NCBI GenBank assembly: GCA_024643725.1
Contig: JAHEMJ010000006.1
Span: forward strand, 16,601 to 80,600
From: Crocinitomicaceae bacterium
Lineage (GTDB): Bacteria > Bacteroidota > Bacteroidia > Flavobacteriales_D > Crocinitomicaceae
DNA: 64,000 nt
Direction: 5' to 3'
This document shows positions 51,958 to 61,193 of this stretch, one piece after another. Each line of letters begins with the position of its first letter. Position 1 is the first letter of the stretch. The notes beneath the pieces were generated by a model, which was not told the origin of the DNA, searched no databases, and saw only the letters and a list, made by a program, of their open reading frames with translations. Both the position numbers and the translations under genes were made by a program.

Positions 51958-53343
51958 TTAAATGCACGCTTTAATTTCTTCGATGATGCGTTTTGCTAAT
52001 TGATCTGCCGCTTGCTCATCTTTACTTTCAGAGTAAATACGAATGATGGGTTCCGTATTACTTTTTCTCAAATGTACCCATTCTTTGGCAATATAAATTT
52101 TTACGCCATCCGTCGTATCCACTTCTTCGTGAGCATATTTCGCTGCCATATCCGCAAGAACTTTGTCCACGTTGATATCGGGTGTTAATTCTATTTTATT
52201 TTTGGAAATCGTGTATTTTGGATAGCTATCTCGCAAGGCAGAAACACGTTTCTTCTCATGTGCCAAATGACTTAAGAACAAGGCAATTCCAACCAAAGAG
52301 TCGCGACCGTAATGCAATTCTGGATAGATAATTCCACCATTTCCTTCTCCACCGATCACGGCATTGACTTCTTTCATTTTCGTCACGACATTCACTTCTC
52401 CAACTGCCGCTGCTGCATACATCAATCCTCGGTCTTCGGTAATGTCGCGTAGAGCACGAGTAGAGGATAAATTCGAAACAGTTGATCCAGGAGTGTGTTT
52501 GAGCACGTAATCCGCACATGCCACTAACGTATATTCTTCACCGAACATAGTGCCATCCTCACAAACCAAGGCCAAACGATCGACATCTGGATCCACGGTA
52601 ATACCGAAATCGGCATTGACTTCTAGAATTTTTGCGGACAAATCCGTCAAGTGTTCAGGTAATGGTTCTGGATTATGAGGGAAATGTCCCGTTGGCTCGC
52701 AATACATTTCCGTAATTTTCGTCACACCAAGCGCACGAAGCATCGCTGGAACGAAAATCCCTCCGGTTGAATTCACAGCATCCACAACAATGTTAAAATC
52801 TGCTGCTTCAATTGCTGCTTTGTCCACCAATGGAAGCGCTAATATCGCGTCAATGTGTTTTTGCAAATAAGAATCATCGTTTCGCACCACACCTAAATCG
52901 TCTACTTCCGCAAAAACAAAACGTTCTTGTTCTGCAATGTTCAAGACTTCCTCGCCATCTTTTCCGCTGATGAATTCGCCTTTCTCGTTTAATAACTTTA
53001 AGGCATTCCATTGTTTTGGATTGTGGCTCGCCGTGAGAATAATTCCTCCTTGTGCATTTTCCATTGGAACGGCTACTTCAACTGTCGGGGTTGTGGACAA
53101 TCCTAAGTTGATTACATCGATTCCAAGTCCGATTAAGGTTGAAACCACCAAGTCGGAAATCATGGCACCTGAAATGCGCGCATCTCTTCCAATCACCACA
53201 CGTAGTTTTTGTCCGGGATGACGTTCCATCAACCATGATCCATACGCTGCAGCAAATTTCACTGCGTCGATTGGGGTTAAACCTTTGTCCACAGTTCCAC
53301 CAATGGTTCCACGGATACCAGATATTGATTTAATTAATGTCAT
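51958..53343 (-). CDS. glmM: Phosphoglucosamine mutase
   Basis: It encodes 461 residues. Active-site Ser in ILTASHNPKQWNALKLL, metal loop DPDVDRLAL, sugar-binding GEGNGGIIYP and phosphate-binding RKSNTEPIIRIYSES. It makes glucosamine-1-phosphate for UDP-GlcNAc, the precursor of peptidoglycan and LPS. Flavobacterial members are usual at this length; other phosphohexomutase specificity cannot be excluded by sequence alone. Confidence 0.9.
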   Translation of the reverse strand: MTLIKSISGIRGTIGGTVDKGLTPIDAVKFAAAYGSWLMERHPGQKLRVVIGRDARISGAMISDLVVSTLIGLGIDVINLGLSTTPTVEVAVPMENAQGGIILTASHNPKQWNALKLLNEKGEFISGKDGEEVLNIAEQERFVFAEVDDLGVVRNDDSYLQKHIDAILALPLVDKAAIEAADFNIVVDAVNSTGGIFVPAMLRALGVTKITEMYCEPTGHFPHNPEPLPEHLTDLSAKILEVNADFGITVDPDVDRLALVCEDGTMFGEEYTLVACADYVLKHTPGSTVSNLSSTRALRDITEDRGLMYAAAAVGEVNVVTKMKEVNAVIGGEGNGGIIYPELHYGRDSLVGIALFLSHLAHEKKRVSALRDSYPKYTISKNKIELTPDINVDKVLADMAAKYAHEEVDTTDGVKIYIAKEWVHLRKSNTEPIIRIYSESKDEQAADQLAKRIIEEIKACI

Positions 53344-53352
53344 GTGCTAAAA

Positions 53353-53844
53353 TTAAGCGAATTTCTTTTTGTTTGAGATCATCTGAAGACAAGCTGCTGC
53401 TGCTTCGATTCCTTTGTTTCCATGCTTTCCACCTGCGCGGTCAATGGATTGTTGTTCGTGGTTATCTGTCAGGACACAAAACGCAACAGGTTTGTTGTAT
53501 TTCAACATGACATCCATGATGCCTTGCGTTGTTCCTGAGCACACGAAATCGAAATGACGTGTTTCTCCTTGAATAACTACGCCAATGGTTACGACACCGT
53601 CGATCTCCGCTTGTTCGCAAAAGTATTGAGCGCCTAACGGCAATTCAAATGCACCTGGAACACGTTGAATGTGGATATTTTCCTGTTTCACTCCATTTTC
53701 CAACAAGGTTTCGATCGCACCATCCATCAAGCGATTCGTGATGTGATCGTTCCAATCAGAAACAACAATGCCGATTTTGAAATCGGCACCATTGCTTATA
53801 TTTTCTGTTGAATAGGAAGATAGATTTTTGTTGGCTGTCGCCAT
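53353..53844 (-). CDS. ribH: 6,7-dimethyl-8-ribityllumazine synthase
   Basis: It encodes 163 residues. Substrate motifs IGIVVSDWNDHITNRLMDGA, VPGAFELPLGAQ, GVVIQGETRHFDFVC and FCVLTDNHEQQSIDRAGGKH cover the family. It forms the penultimate compound of riboflavin synthesis; no other rib gene is here. Gaps of 8 and 9 bp tie it to the TPR gene and glmM. Confidence 0.96.
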   Translation of the reverse strand: MATANKNLSSYSTENISNGADFKIGIVVSDWNDHITNRLMDGAIETLLENGVKQENIHIQRVPGAFELPLGAQYFCEQAEIDGVVTIGVVIQGETRHFDFVCSGTTQGIMDVMLKYNKPVAFCVLTDNHEQQSIDRAGGKHGNKGIEAAAACLQMISNKKKFA

Positions 53845-53852
53845 CGTCTTTC

Positions 53853-54485
53853 TTATTTAGTGCTCACACGAGCGATGTATTTTTCAATTGCTTTTTGAGA
53901 TGCATAAGTTGGGTAGTCATCACGAATGCGTGTGTAATACGTTGTTGCATCGTCATTTTTGTTCAATTTTTCTGAAACCAATCCAGCTTTGAACAAATAC
54001 ATTGGCGTTGTTAACTCATTGTCTTGCATGTCAGCTGCTTCTGTATACAATGTCAATGCTTTATCGTATTTTTTCATGTCTGAATAACAGTCACCTTGCA
54101 AACCAACGCTGAAAACACTGATGTATGAATCATCCAATGAAACACCTTCCAAGTTCTCAAGTGCTTTGCGGTATTCACCTTTTTTCATGTATTGTGTTGC
54201 TAAAAGGTACTGTCCGATTTCACCACCTGTTTTTCCATCGTTGCTTTTCACAAATGGAACCAACACTTTAATGGCTTGATCTGTAGAATCTTTTGCGATG
54301 TAATTCATGGCAACCCACCAGCCATCATTGGACTTCTCATTTGCTGGAACCCAAATCAATTGACGGTAAACGAAAAACAATAAAAGTGAAGCTACTAATC
54401 CACCTACTACGTATGTTCCTAATTTGAATTTTTTATTGCTGTTGAATTTAGCTTTTAATTCGTCTAAACTTAAATTTTCAATCAT
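53853..54485 (-). CDS. TPR-type membrane-anchored protein (YfgM-like)
   Basis: It encodes 210 residues: one N-terminal membrane helix (about 24-46) and then helical repeats (GQYLLATQYMKKGEYRKALE, GDCYSDMKKYDKALTLYTEA, MYLFKAGLVSEKLNKNDDAT) that form TPR units. YfgM-like proteins assist envelope chaperones. A -7 box TATCTTTG (minus strand, 54504-54511) lies 18 bp upstream. First gene of the ribH-glmM unit. Confidence 0.78.
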   Translation of the reverse strand: MIENLSLDELKAKFNSNKKFKLGTYVVGGLVASLLLFFVYRQLIWVPANEKSNDGWWVAMNYIAKDSTDQAIKVLVPFVKSNDGKTGGEIGQYLLATQYMKKGEYRKALENLEGVSLDDSYISVFSVGLQGDCYSDMKKYDKALTLYTEAADMQDNELTTPMYLFKAGLVSEKLNKNDDATTYYTRIRDDYPTYASQKAIEKYIARVSTK

Positions 54486-54503
54486 TATCGCTTATTTAGG
54501 TGG

Positions 54504-54511
54504 CAAAGATA
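54504..54511 (-). promoter_or_regulatory. -7 promoter box TATCTTTG of the TPR-ribH-glmM unit
   Basis: A perfect match to TAnnTTTG on the minus strand, 18 bp before the ATG at 54485. No clear -33 TTG at 19-20 bp. Confidence 0.55.
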
Positions 54512-54597
54512 ATTTTTTTTAGCTAAAAGTTGAAATTCTGAGATAAAAGTCTCATTTGATTATCATTTAATTTCATTTGTTATCCTTCCATAGTCGA

Positions 54598-54632
54598 TTT
54601 GACCATTCTTCGGACTCCTTTTTGTATTTTTG
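54598..54632 (+). promoter_or_regulatory. Promoter of the TonB-receptor-like gene (TTTG-N23-TATTTTTG)
   Basis: TTTG (54598-54601) and TATTTTTG (54625-54632) match the consensus, with a slightly long spacer of 23 bp. The -7 box ends 8 bp before ATG 54641, so the leader is almost absent. Confidence 0.6.
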
Positions 54633-54640
54633 CAACACTT

Positions 54641-57100
54641 ATGCGCAATCTCATTCTCTCGTTATTTTTCTTTGGTGTTTTGCATGGACAAACATCAGCT
54701 CAAAAACCACTGACAACCGAGGACGGAACCGTCATTGGAAGGGTCATTGATCAACAAGGAGGAAAACCATTGGAATACGTTGCAGTGAAACTATTTAAGG
54801 CGGTAGATTCCAGCATCGTAAGTGGTGCGTTCACCGATGTGGATGGGAAATACAGTATTCCATGCGCAAATGGTACCTATTTTCTAAAAATCACATTCAC
54901 AAATTACGATCCTATTTTGGTTTCAGCGATTTCCATAAAGCCGAGTTTGACTGTGTTTAATGTCGGAACCTTGAAAATGCGCAGAATGAGCGAAAAGACA
55001 GAGCGCGAAGTGAAGGTCATTGCAGAGAAAGATGTATTGAAAGCTGGAATTGATAAAAAAATCTACAATGTCGCTGAAGATTTAAACGTGAAAGGTGGGA
55101 CAGCCAACGACATTCTACAGCGCTTACCGTCGGTGGAAGTCGATCAAGATGGGGGAGTGATGTTGCGCGGAGAAGGATCCGTAACTGTTTTAATCGATGG
55201 ACGTCCAAGCTCTCTCAGCGGTGGAAATGGAAAATCTTTGTTGGACGCACTTCCAGCTGGTTCCATTGAACGCGTGGAAATCGTAACGAATCCATCCGCA
55301 AAATACGATCCGGACGGAACATCTGGAATCATCAACATCGTTTTGAAAAAGAACAAATTAAGTGGATTTAACGGATTGGTTTCAAGTAATTTGGCATCCG
55401 CTTATATTCACGGGGGAAACATCGCTGAAGGAAATTTATCCTTGAGCTATCGCACAGGAATCATCAATGTTTATGGAACCTACAATGCGCGTTACCTCGA
55501 TGGATATAGAAATAACTATTCAGAAATCATCCAAAATTCAGGATCAAATTATTTTCACCTGAATCAAAGTCGATTGGGGACTGATTTAAACGCAGGACAA
55601 ACCTTTCGATTTGGGATGGACATCAACCTGAAAGCAAGAAATACACTTGGATTCTCGGCTACAGGAAATGTGGGTGTTCGCGACCGAACTGGTGACTTAT
55701 GGAACTCGACTAAAACAGCCTCTGGTGTCCGTGATAGTTTGTGGCAACGTACTTCGTATGACCCATCTCAACAACACAATTACGATTTCAACATCAATTA
55801 CAAATACGACCTAAAGAATGAACGTGGGAGTTTAACTGCGGATGCATCACAGTCCTTAGGAAACGAACACATACAAGGTTATTATCATCAACGGTATTAT
55901 ACCGTGGATTCTGTTTTGAACGGTATTCCATCCTTGATCCAAGAATTGCACAACAAAGAAAAAAATAACATTACGACACTCCAAACGGACTTTACCTATT
56001 TGTATCCAAAATTAGGAGCGCGTTTCGAAACAGGAGCGAAAGCCATTTTGCGCGATCAAATGGTGAATACGGTATCTTCTCGTTACAACTGGAATACCCA
56101 GTCAATGCAAGAGGATAGCTTGGCGAATTTCTTGTACGCTTACAAGGAACAAATATTTAGTGTTTATGCGGTTTATGGGCAACAAATCAACAAGTTTAAG
56201 TTTCAAGGTGGATTAAGAGCGGAAGATGCCTTTCAGATTCCAAACTTGATTTCAGATTCCATTCGCATTGTCAACCACTATTTGAATTTATTTCCTTCGG
56301 CACATGTCCGCTATGCATTCAAGCCCAAATCAGAGATCAGTTTGAGTTACAGTCGACGCATCACACGCGCTGCTTCTGCCGATTTAAATCCATTTACAAA
56401 CTACTCCGATCCATTTAATTTACGAACGGGTAATCCATACTTGCAACCTGAATTCATCAACTCATTCGACTTAGGCTACTCCTTAGAAAAACCGAAATAC
56501 TCCATTACAGCAAGTTCTTACTTCAGACATTCGAACGGTGTCATTTCACGCGTGAAGGAATTTTATTCAAATGGAACAAGCGCTGTTACATTCATGAACA
56601 TTGCAGAAACCAAAACCCTGGGAACGGAATTCGTATGGATGTTCCGTCCGAAACCTTGGTGGAAAAATACCTTCTCCTACAATGCGAATTACATTTGGTA
56701 CCAAACCAATCAAGTAGACTTACCGAACCGTCAAGGATTTAATCACAACTTCAAATACAATTCATCCATCGAGTTCTGGAAGAAAACCGCTACGATTCAG
56801 TTAAACGTCACGTACAATGGACCAAGGGTCACTGTTCAAGGAATTGCTCAGCGACAAGGACCAATTGACTTGGCATTCGAGAAAAAGCTACAAGGTGGAA
56901 AATGGTCCGTTGGCGCACGTGTAACGGATATCTTCAACAAACAAGGATTCTACATGTCCGTTGACCGTCCAGGTGTTTCGCAAACCGCGGAATTCAAATG
57001 GTTAACGCGTCGCTTCTATGTTTCGGCAAGCTATAAATTCGGTAAATTGGAAATGTCCAACAAATCGAAACTTCCGGGAGCAGAAGGAGGGGGAGAATAA
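54641..57100 (+). CDS. TonB-dependent receptor-like outer-membrane beta-barrel protein
   Basis: ATG 54641 (not TTG 54599, which precedes the promoter) gives 819 residues. Signal peptide MRNLILSLFFFGVLHGQTSA; carboxypeptidase-regulatory-like domain with TVIGRVIDQQGGKPLEYVAV; plug with NDILQRLPSVEVDQDGGVML, RGEGSVTVLIDGRPS and PAGSIERVEIVTNPSAKYDP; then a long barrel (OMP_b-brl_3 type) ending SASYKFGKLEMSNK. Such proteins import or secrete with TonB; no SusD partner is next to it. It runs convergent with the 57103 gene. Confidence 0.85.
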   Translation: MRNLILSLFFFGVLHGQTSAQKPLTTEDGTVIGRVIDQQGGKPLEYVAVKLFKAVDSSIVSGAFTDVDGKYSIPCANGTYFLKITFTNYDPILVSAISIKPSLTVFNVGTLKMRRMSEKTEREVKVIAEKDVLKAGIDKKIYNVAEDLNVKGGTANDILQRLPSVEVDQDGGVMLRGEGSVTVLIDGRPSSLSGGNGKSLLDALPAGSIERVEIVTNPSAKYDPDGTSGIINIVLKKNKLSGFNGLVSSNLASAYIHGGNIAEGNLSLSYRTGIINVYGTYNARYLDGYRNNYSEIIQNSGSNYFHLNQSRLGTDLNAGQTFRFGMDINLKARNTLGFSATGNVGVRDRTGDLWNSTKTASGVRDSLWQRTSYDPSQQHNYDFNINYKYDLKNERGSLTADASQSLGNEHIQGYYHQRYYTVDSVLNGIPSLIQELHNKEKNNITTLQTDFTYLYPKLGARFETGAKAILRDQMVNTVSSRYNWNTQSMQEDSLANFLYAYKEQIFSVYAVYGQQINKFKFQGGLRAEDAFQIPNLISDSIRIVNHYLNLFPSAHVRYAFKPKSEISLSYSRRITRAASADLNPFTNYSDPFNLRTGNPYLQPEFINSFDLGYSLEKPKYSITASSYFRHSNGVISRVKEFYSNGTSAVTFMNIAETKTLGTEFVWMFRPKPWWKNTFSYNANYIWYQTNQVDLPNRQGFNHNFKYNSSIEFWKKTATIQLNVTYNGPRVTVQGIAQRQGPIDLAFEKKLQGGKWSVGARVTDIFNKQGFYMSVDRPGVSQTAEFKWLTRRFYVSASYKFGKLEMSNKSKLPGAEGGGE

Positions 57101-57102
57101 GT

Positions 57103-57675
57103 TTAATTCAGTTTGATAAAAACCTGTTGTAAGCGTAGAATCTCTACCTGAATGTCCAATGGAATGTTCTCTTCATTCAAGGCTTTAAGCTCGATAAATC
57201 CTTGCTTTTTCCAGTCATGAATGACTTGTAAAAAACGCATCGAATCTAACACAGATGACAATTTAACCTCTTGCGGGGGAATGGTTTTCAAATCCGTCCA
57301 AAATCCTGACCACATCCTGTAGTTAAGACTTAATTGCTGTTGAATGTGAACGAGTCCAACAAAAGATCCTACTTGAATAGCTTGTTTTAAAAGTCGTGAT
57401 CGATTGGCTTGAAAATGCTGAAAACGTTCTTCGATTACCTCTGATTGACACTCCATAAAGTCCATGTTTTCCATAACTGAAGGGAATGAATATCCCAAGG
57501 ATTCAGCTGCATTTTGAAGCAGAAGGAAGCGCTTTTCTTTGGCTGGAAACAGCAGAACCTGATCTGCCTTTTGGATGATTTCTTGACGACACTGAAACAG
57601 TTGCTCTTCGATCGCTTCATCCAAATCTTCGTAGTTGGATAGTCCGAGATAATTCGCTGCTTCTGTACTTGTCAC
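57103..57675 (-). CDS. Conserved-looking protein of 190 residues, unknown function
   Basis: Mostly helical, soluble protein (EDLDEAIEEQLFQCRQEIIQ, EERFQHFQANRSRLLKQAIQ) with no signal peptide. Its start overlaps the terC stop by four bases (ATGA, 57672-57675), so it is coupled to terC and is last in the menF-menD-terC unit. I do not recognise the family. Confidence 0.65.
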   Translation of the reverse strand: MTSTEAANYLGLSNYEDLDEAIEEQLFQCRQEIIQKADQVLLFPAKEKRFLLLQNAAESLGYSFPSVMENMDFMECQSEVIEERFQHFQANRSRLLKQAIQVGSFVGLVHIQQQLSLNYRMWSGFWTDLKTIPPQEVKLSSVLDSMRFLQVIHDWKKQGFIELKALNEENIPLDIQVEILRLQQVFIKLN

Positions 57676-58433
57676 TCGTCCTTGTTTTTACGCATTTTGA
57701 TGTTCAGGAATTCAATCACCAACGAATAAACCAAGGCGAAGTAAATGTATCCTTTCGGTACATGCTCGCCAAATGACTCAGCGATTAATAGAATTCCAAT
57801 GGTTACTAAGAATCCAAGGGCGATCATTTTAATCGTTGGACGCTCATTGATAAAGTCACTGATTGGACGAGAGAATAAAAGCATGACAATCATCGAAACA
57901 ATGACTGCCAGGACAATAATAATCAAGGGATTTGCATGCGTTTGTTGGGAGATGTCATTCGTCATTCCGACTGCTGAAATCACCGAGTCAAAACTAAAAA
58001 TGAAGTCAATGACCACAATTTGCATGATGACACCGCGCAAGGTACTTTTCTCTTTGGATGTATGTCCTTCCTCTGATCCTTTCACACTCGAATGCATTTC
58101 AGTTACGGACTTATAAATCAAGAATAATCCTCCGATTAACAAGACCAAACTGTGCCCTGTGAAGGATTGTCCCATGATGGTAAACAATGGATGTTGATCC
58201 AAAGTCATCACCCAAGAAATCACGCTCAACATTAAAATGCGAATGATGAGGGCAAGGCTTAAACCAATCATGCGTGCTTTGCGCTGCTTCGCTCTTGGCA
58301 AAGGATCCGTAACAATGGAGATGAAGATGATGTTGTCAATTCCAAGGACGATTTCCAACAAAGTCAGAATCAATAAATAAGTCCAACCTTGAACAGTTCC
58401 TAAAATTTGGAATGACGCGAGAAAATGATCCAT
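57672..58433 (-). CDS. TerC family integral membrane protein
   Basis: It encodes 253 residues with seven or eight membrane helices and the TerC acidic residues in helices: LTLLEIVLGIDNIIFISIVT, VVIDFIFSFDSVISAVGM, and the end VYSLVIEFLNIKMRKNKD. TerC proteins are linked to manganese export or to metal loading of envelope proteins. It follows menD by 5 bp. Confidence 0.88.
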   Translation of the reverse strand: MDHFLASFQILGTVQGWTYLLILTLLEIVLGIDNIIFISIVTDPLPRAKQRKARMIGLSLALIIRILMLSVISWVMTLDQHPLFTIMGQSFTGHSLVLLIGGLFLIYKSVTEMHSSVKGSEEGHTSKEKSTLRGVIMQIVVIDFIFSFDSVISAVGMTNDISQQTHANPLIIIVLAVIVSMIVMLLFSRPISDFINERPTIKMIALGFLVTIGILLIAESFGEHVPKGYIYFALVYSLVIEFLNIKMRKNKDE

Positions 58434-58438
58434 GTATG

Positions 58439-60127
58439 CTAGTTTCTTAAAAATTCAAAATAACGATCTAAGTCGATGGCGTTGTTGGCATCGTCCGTTT
58501 GGACTTCCAACACCTGGGTTTCATTACTTGGATCAAAGAACAAAGGTAAATATTCAATCAATTCATCCAAGGAAGAAATGGTTTTTGTTTGTAATCCAAA
58601 TGCGCGTGCAATGGAAGCTGGACTCTTCACCTGCTTTGCTTCAAAGTACTTTTCACGTTGCTTAGAATCCGCAGGTCCGGGAATGATTTTAAAAATTCCT
58701 CCGCCGTAATTTTGAATGACAATGAGTTTAAAATTTCGCGGAAAAGGCTCGTACCACAAGGCATTGCTATCGTACAAAAACGAAATATCCCCGCTGATCA
58801 GCACGTGTTGTTTTCTCGGATTCACAATGGCTGCGCCTAAAGCTGTACTGGTTGAACCATCGATTCCGCTTGTCCCACGGTTGGACTCATATCGCACGCC
58901 AGGAAGCGGATCGAACAACTGTGCATAGCGAACAACAGAACTATTTGCCAAGTGCAGAATATGATCCTCCGGTAAATAATCTTGAATGTTTTGAAACACT
59001 TGCATGTCCGTTAAATTCGAAAACTCTGACACAAAATCCAACGAACGGTCTTTAGCGACAATGTCCACCGCTTTCCATTTTCCATTGAAATTATGCGTGT
59101 TTGCTGTCAATTCGTATTCATTGATTTGTTCAAAGAAATCCGATGGTTCCAAAGGAATTGCCTGCGTTAAACAGCGATACGTATCCATTTCTGGAAACTC
59201 AGCGCCGATTTTGTAGTGTTTTTTGATTCCTACATTTCGCAAGTATGCTTTGATGCGCTTGGATACTACTGCGCCACCAATCGTAATGAGGATGTCGGGT
59301 TGATACACTTCATTTTTTTGGTCAAAACCATTCAAAGTACGATCGATGCAATGAATGAAGCGTTCATGTTGTAAGTTTGAGGTGTTTTCTACTAAAACGA
59401 CCACATTTGGAAACGAAGCGAGCTTGATTAATTCTTGTTGAACTTTCAAATCTTGTGTCATTTGTCCACAAAGGATCAATACTTTCGATTGATTGATTTC
59501 CTGCACAATGACTTCCATGTTCGAAGCATCCATGCGATTTGTTGCTTTCCCAAGCGTTAAGATTTTTCCGTAATTCACTGTTTTTTCTACGGTTTGATAG
59601 AGTGGTTCATTCAAACCAACGTTTAAATGAATCGGACCTTTCCAATTGGACGTTGTAATTGCCAATAAATGAGCCAAGTCCTCTTGGTGTTGCTCTATGC
59701 TTTTTTGGTCAAACACATCTTCGTCCATCTCGAGACTTCCCATGATGTGATTCTTGTATACATCGCGCTGAACGATGGTTTGTCCATCACCATGATTAAT
59801 CCACACAGCAGGACGATCAGCTGTTAAAACCAGTAAAGGAATCGAACGGTAAAAAGCTTCTGAAACAGCGGGATAATAATTCAAACAAGCGCTTCCGGAT
59901 GTACAGCACAAAGCAATGGTTTCGCCCAATTCTTGTGCCATTCCGAGTGCGATAAATCCAGCAGAACGCTCATCGTGTACCACAAACGTTTCTATCTCAG
60001 GATGCTCATCAAAGGCAATGGAAAAAGGCGCGTTTCTCGAACCAGGAGAAACAACAACCTTGCGAATGCCGTAAGCCAGAAGCTGATCGACAATCAATTG
60101 CACCATGATTTTAGAGCTGGAAATCAT
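58439..60127 (-). CDS. menD: SEPHCHC synthase (menaquinone synthesis)
   Basis: It encodes 562 residues, usual length. Start MISSSKIMVQLIVDQLLAYG with VVVSPGSRNAPFSIAFDEHP is the MenD signature; the middle NRGTSGIDGSTSTALGAAIV and GDISFLYDSNALWYEPFPRN are its thiamine-diphosphate site. It adds a C4 unit from 2-oxoglutarate to isochorismate. It follows menF by 19 bp and precedes terC by 5 bp. Confidence 0.95.
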   Translation of the reverse strand: MISSSKIMVQLIVDQLLAYGIRKVVVSPGSRNAPFSIAFDEHPEIETFVVHDERSAGFIALGMAQELGETIALCCTSGSACLNYYPAVSEAFYRSIPLLVLTADRPAVWINHGDGQTIVQRDVYKNHIMGSLEMDEDVFDQKSIEQHQEDLAHLLAITTSNWKGPIHLNVGLNEPLYQTVEKTVNYGKILTLGKATNRMDASNMEVIVQEINQSKVLILCGQMTQDLKVQQELIKLASFPNVVVLVENTSNLQHERFIHCIDRTLNGFDQKNEVYQPDILITIGGAVVSKRIKAYLRNVGIKKHYKIGAEFPEMDTYRCLTQAIPLEPSDFFEQINEYELTANTHNFNGKWKAVDIVAKDRSLDFVSEFSNLTDMQVFQNIQDYLPEDHILHLANSSVVRYAQLFDPLPGVRYESNRGTSGIDGSTSTALGAAIVNPRKQHVLISGDISFLYDSNALWYEPFPRNFKLIVIQNYGGGIFKIIPGPADSKQREKYFEAKQVKSPASIARAFGLQTKTISSLDELIEYLPLFFDPSNETQVLEVQTDDANNAIDLDRYFEFLRN

Positions 60128-60146
60128 CCGGCAAAAATACCAAAAT

Positions 60147-61082
60147 TTAAAGGAGGTTTAACAGCGTACGGCTTTTATTTTCGGTTTCTTCCCATTCTTT
60201 TTCGGGAATGGAATCTGCCGTAAATCCTCCGCCAACATACAGGTAAATTTGCTCGCTCTGTATTTGTGCGCATCGTAGGTTCACGTACAGATTTACCTGA
60301 TGCTCATCCATACTACCGATGATACCCGCGTAAAATTGACGTCCATGTTTTTCTTCAGACTGAATCCATGCTAACGCTTTGTCTCTCGGTGTTCCGCTGA
60401 CGGCTGGAGTGGGATGGAGGTCCTTCGCAATTTCCCATGCTTGAGCCATTGTTGAATTCCATTGAAAATCGGTGCGTAAATGTGCGAGTGGACCAGCAAT
60501 AACTGTTTTTGGTCCATCGGTCTGAAAGTCAACAACACCATGTTTTATCAAGGTTTCGCGTAAAAATTGACTCACGAAATCCTGCTCTTCTAATTCTTTA
60601 ATTCCCCAAGGCGTTTCATCCTCCGCTTTCTTGGTTCCAGCGAGCGACATGCTTTCAAAGGATGAATTCGTTCCTTTGATCAATACTTCCGGAGAAGCGC
60701 CAATCCATTCACCCAAGATCGGATCGTTGAAATAATAGACAAAAGCCTTTGGATACTCGGCTTCCAAACGCTCAAATAAGGTCTTTCCTGAAATGGGTAG
60801 ATTTTCCGCTTTAATCCGAGAATACACCAATTTCTCCATGCTTGATCCTTTCAGCAAAGAAACGATTTGATTTGCTTGATTTAAGTAGTCTTCTTTGGAA
60901 ATACAAAAAGGAGAATGATGCTCCTGTTCGTAATTAAACGATTCTTCAGCTTCTACAAAAATATACCTTGATTGATGGTTGAAATCACTTATGATAAACC
61001 CCTGTGAAATAACATCATGAACCTCTTTGAAATATCCACTTTTGGAAACAATGTCTTGACCTGGAAACCGAAAAAGAAGCAT
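60147..61082 (-). CDS. menF: Isochorismate synthase
   Basis: It encodes 311 residues; shorter than E. coli MenF but typical for compact Bacteroidota members. Chorismate-binding motifs: MEKLVYSRIKAENLPISG, FVYYFNDPILGEWIGASPEV, SMSLAGTKKAEDETPWGIKE, AVSGTPRDKALAWIQ and EWEETENKSRTLLNLL. It makes isochorismate for MenD, next in the operon. A box TATATTTG lies 21 bp upstream. Confidence 0.9.
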   Translation of the reverse strand: MLLFRFPGQDIVSKSGYFKEVHDVISQGFIISDFNHQSRYIFVEAEESFNYEQEHHSPFCISKEDYLNQANQIVSLLKGSSMEKLVYSRIKAENLPISGKTLFERLEAEYPKAFVYYFNDPILGEWIGASPEVLIKGTNSSFESMSLAGTKKAEDETPWGIKELEEQDFVSQFLRETLIKHGVVDFQTDGPKTVIAGPLAHLRTDFQWNSTMAQAWEIAKDLHPTPAVSGTPRDKALAWIQSEEKHGRQFYAGIIGSMDEHQVNLYVNLRCAQIQSEQIYLYVGGGFTADSIPEKEWEETENKSRTLLNLL

Positions 61083-61102
61083 GCGATTGGATCTGTTTGA
61101 AG

Positions 61103-61110
61103 CAAATATA
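61103..61110 (-). promoter_or_regulatory. menF: -7 promoter box TATATTTG of menF
   Basis: Perfect TAnnTTTG on the minus strand, 20 bp before the menF ATG and directly next to the inverted repeat at 61111. Confidence 0.55.
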
Positions 61111-61135
61111 CGGAATCTCGCTCGTTGAGATTCCG
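61111..61135. repeat. 9-bp inverted repeat between divergent menF and ABC exporter
   Basis: CGGAATCTC (61111-61119) and GAGATTCCG (61127-61135) are perfect complements around GCTCGTT. The repeat touches the menF -7 box on one side, so a protein bound here would block it. Operator or attenuating hairpin are both possible. Confidence 0.55.
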
Positions 61136-61164
61136 ATCAACGCAAATGGACGGGAATAGTTTCG

Positions 61165-61172
61165 TACTTTTG
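61165..61172 (+). promoter_or_regulatory. -7 promoter box TACTTTTG of the ABC exporter
   Basis: Perfect match to TAnnTTTG, 21 bp before ATG 61194. It shows that the in-frame ATG at 61146 and GTG/ATG codons further up lie before the transcript. Confidence 0.6.
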
Positions 61173-61193
61173 CACCTTCAAACTGAATCACCC

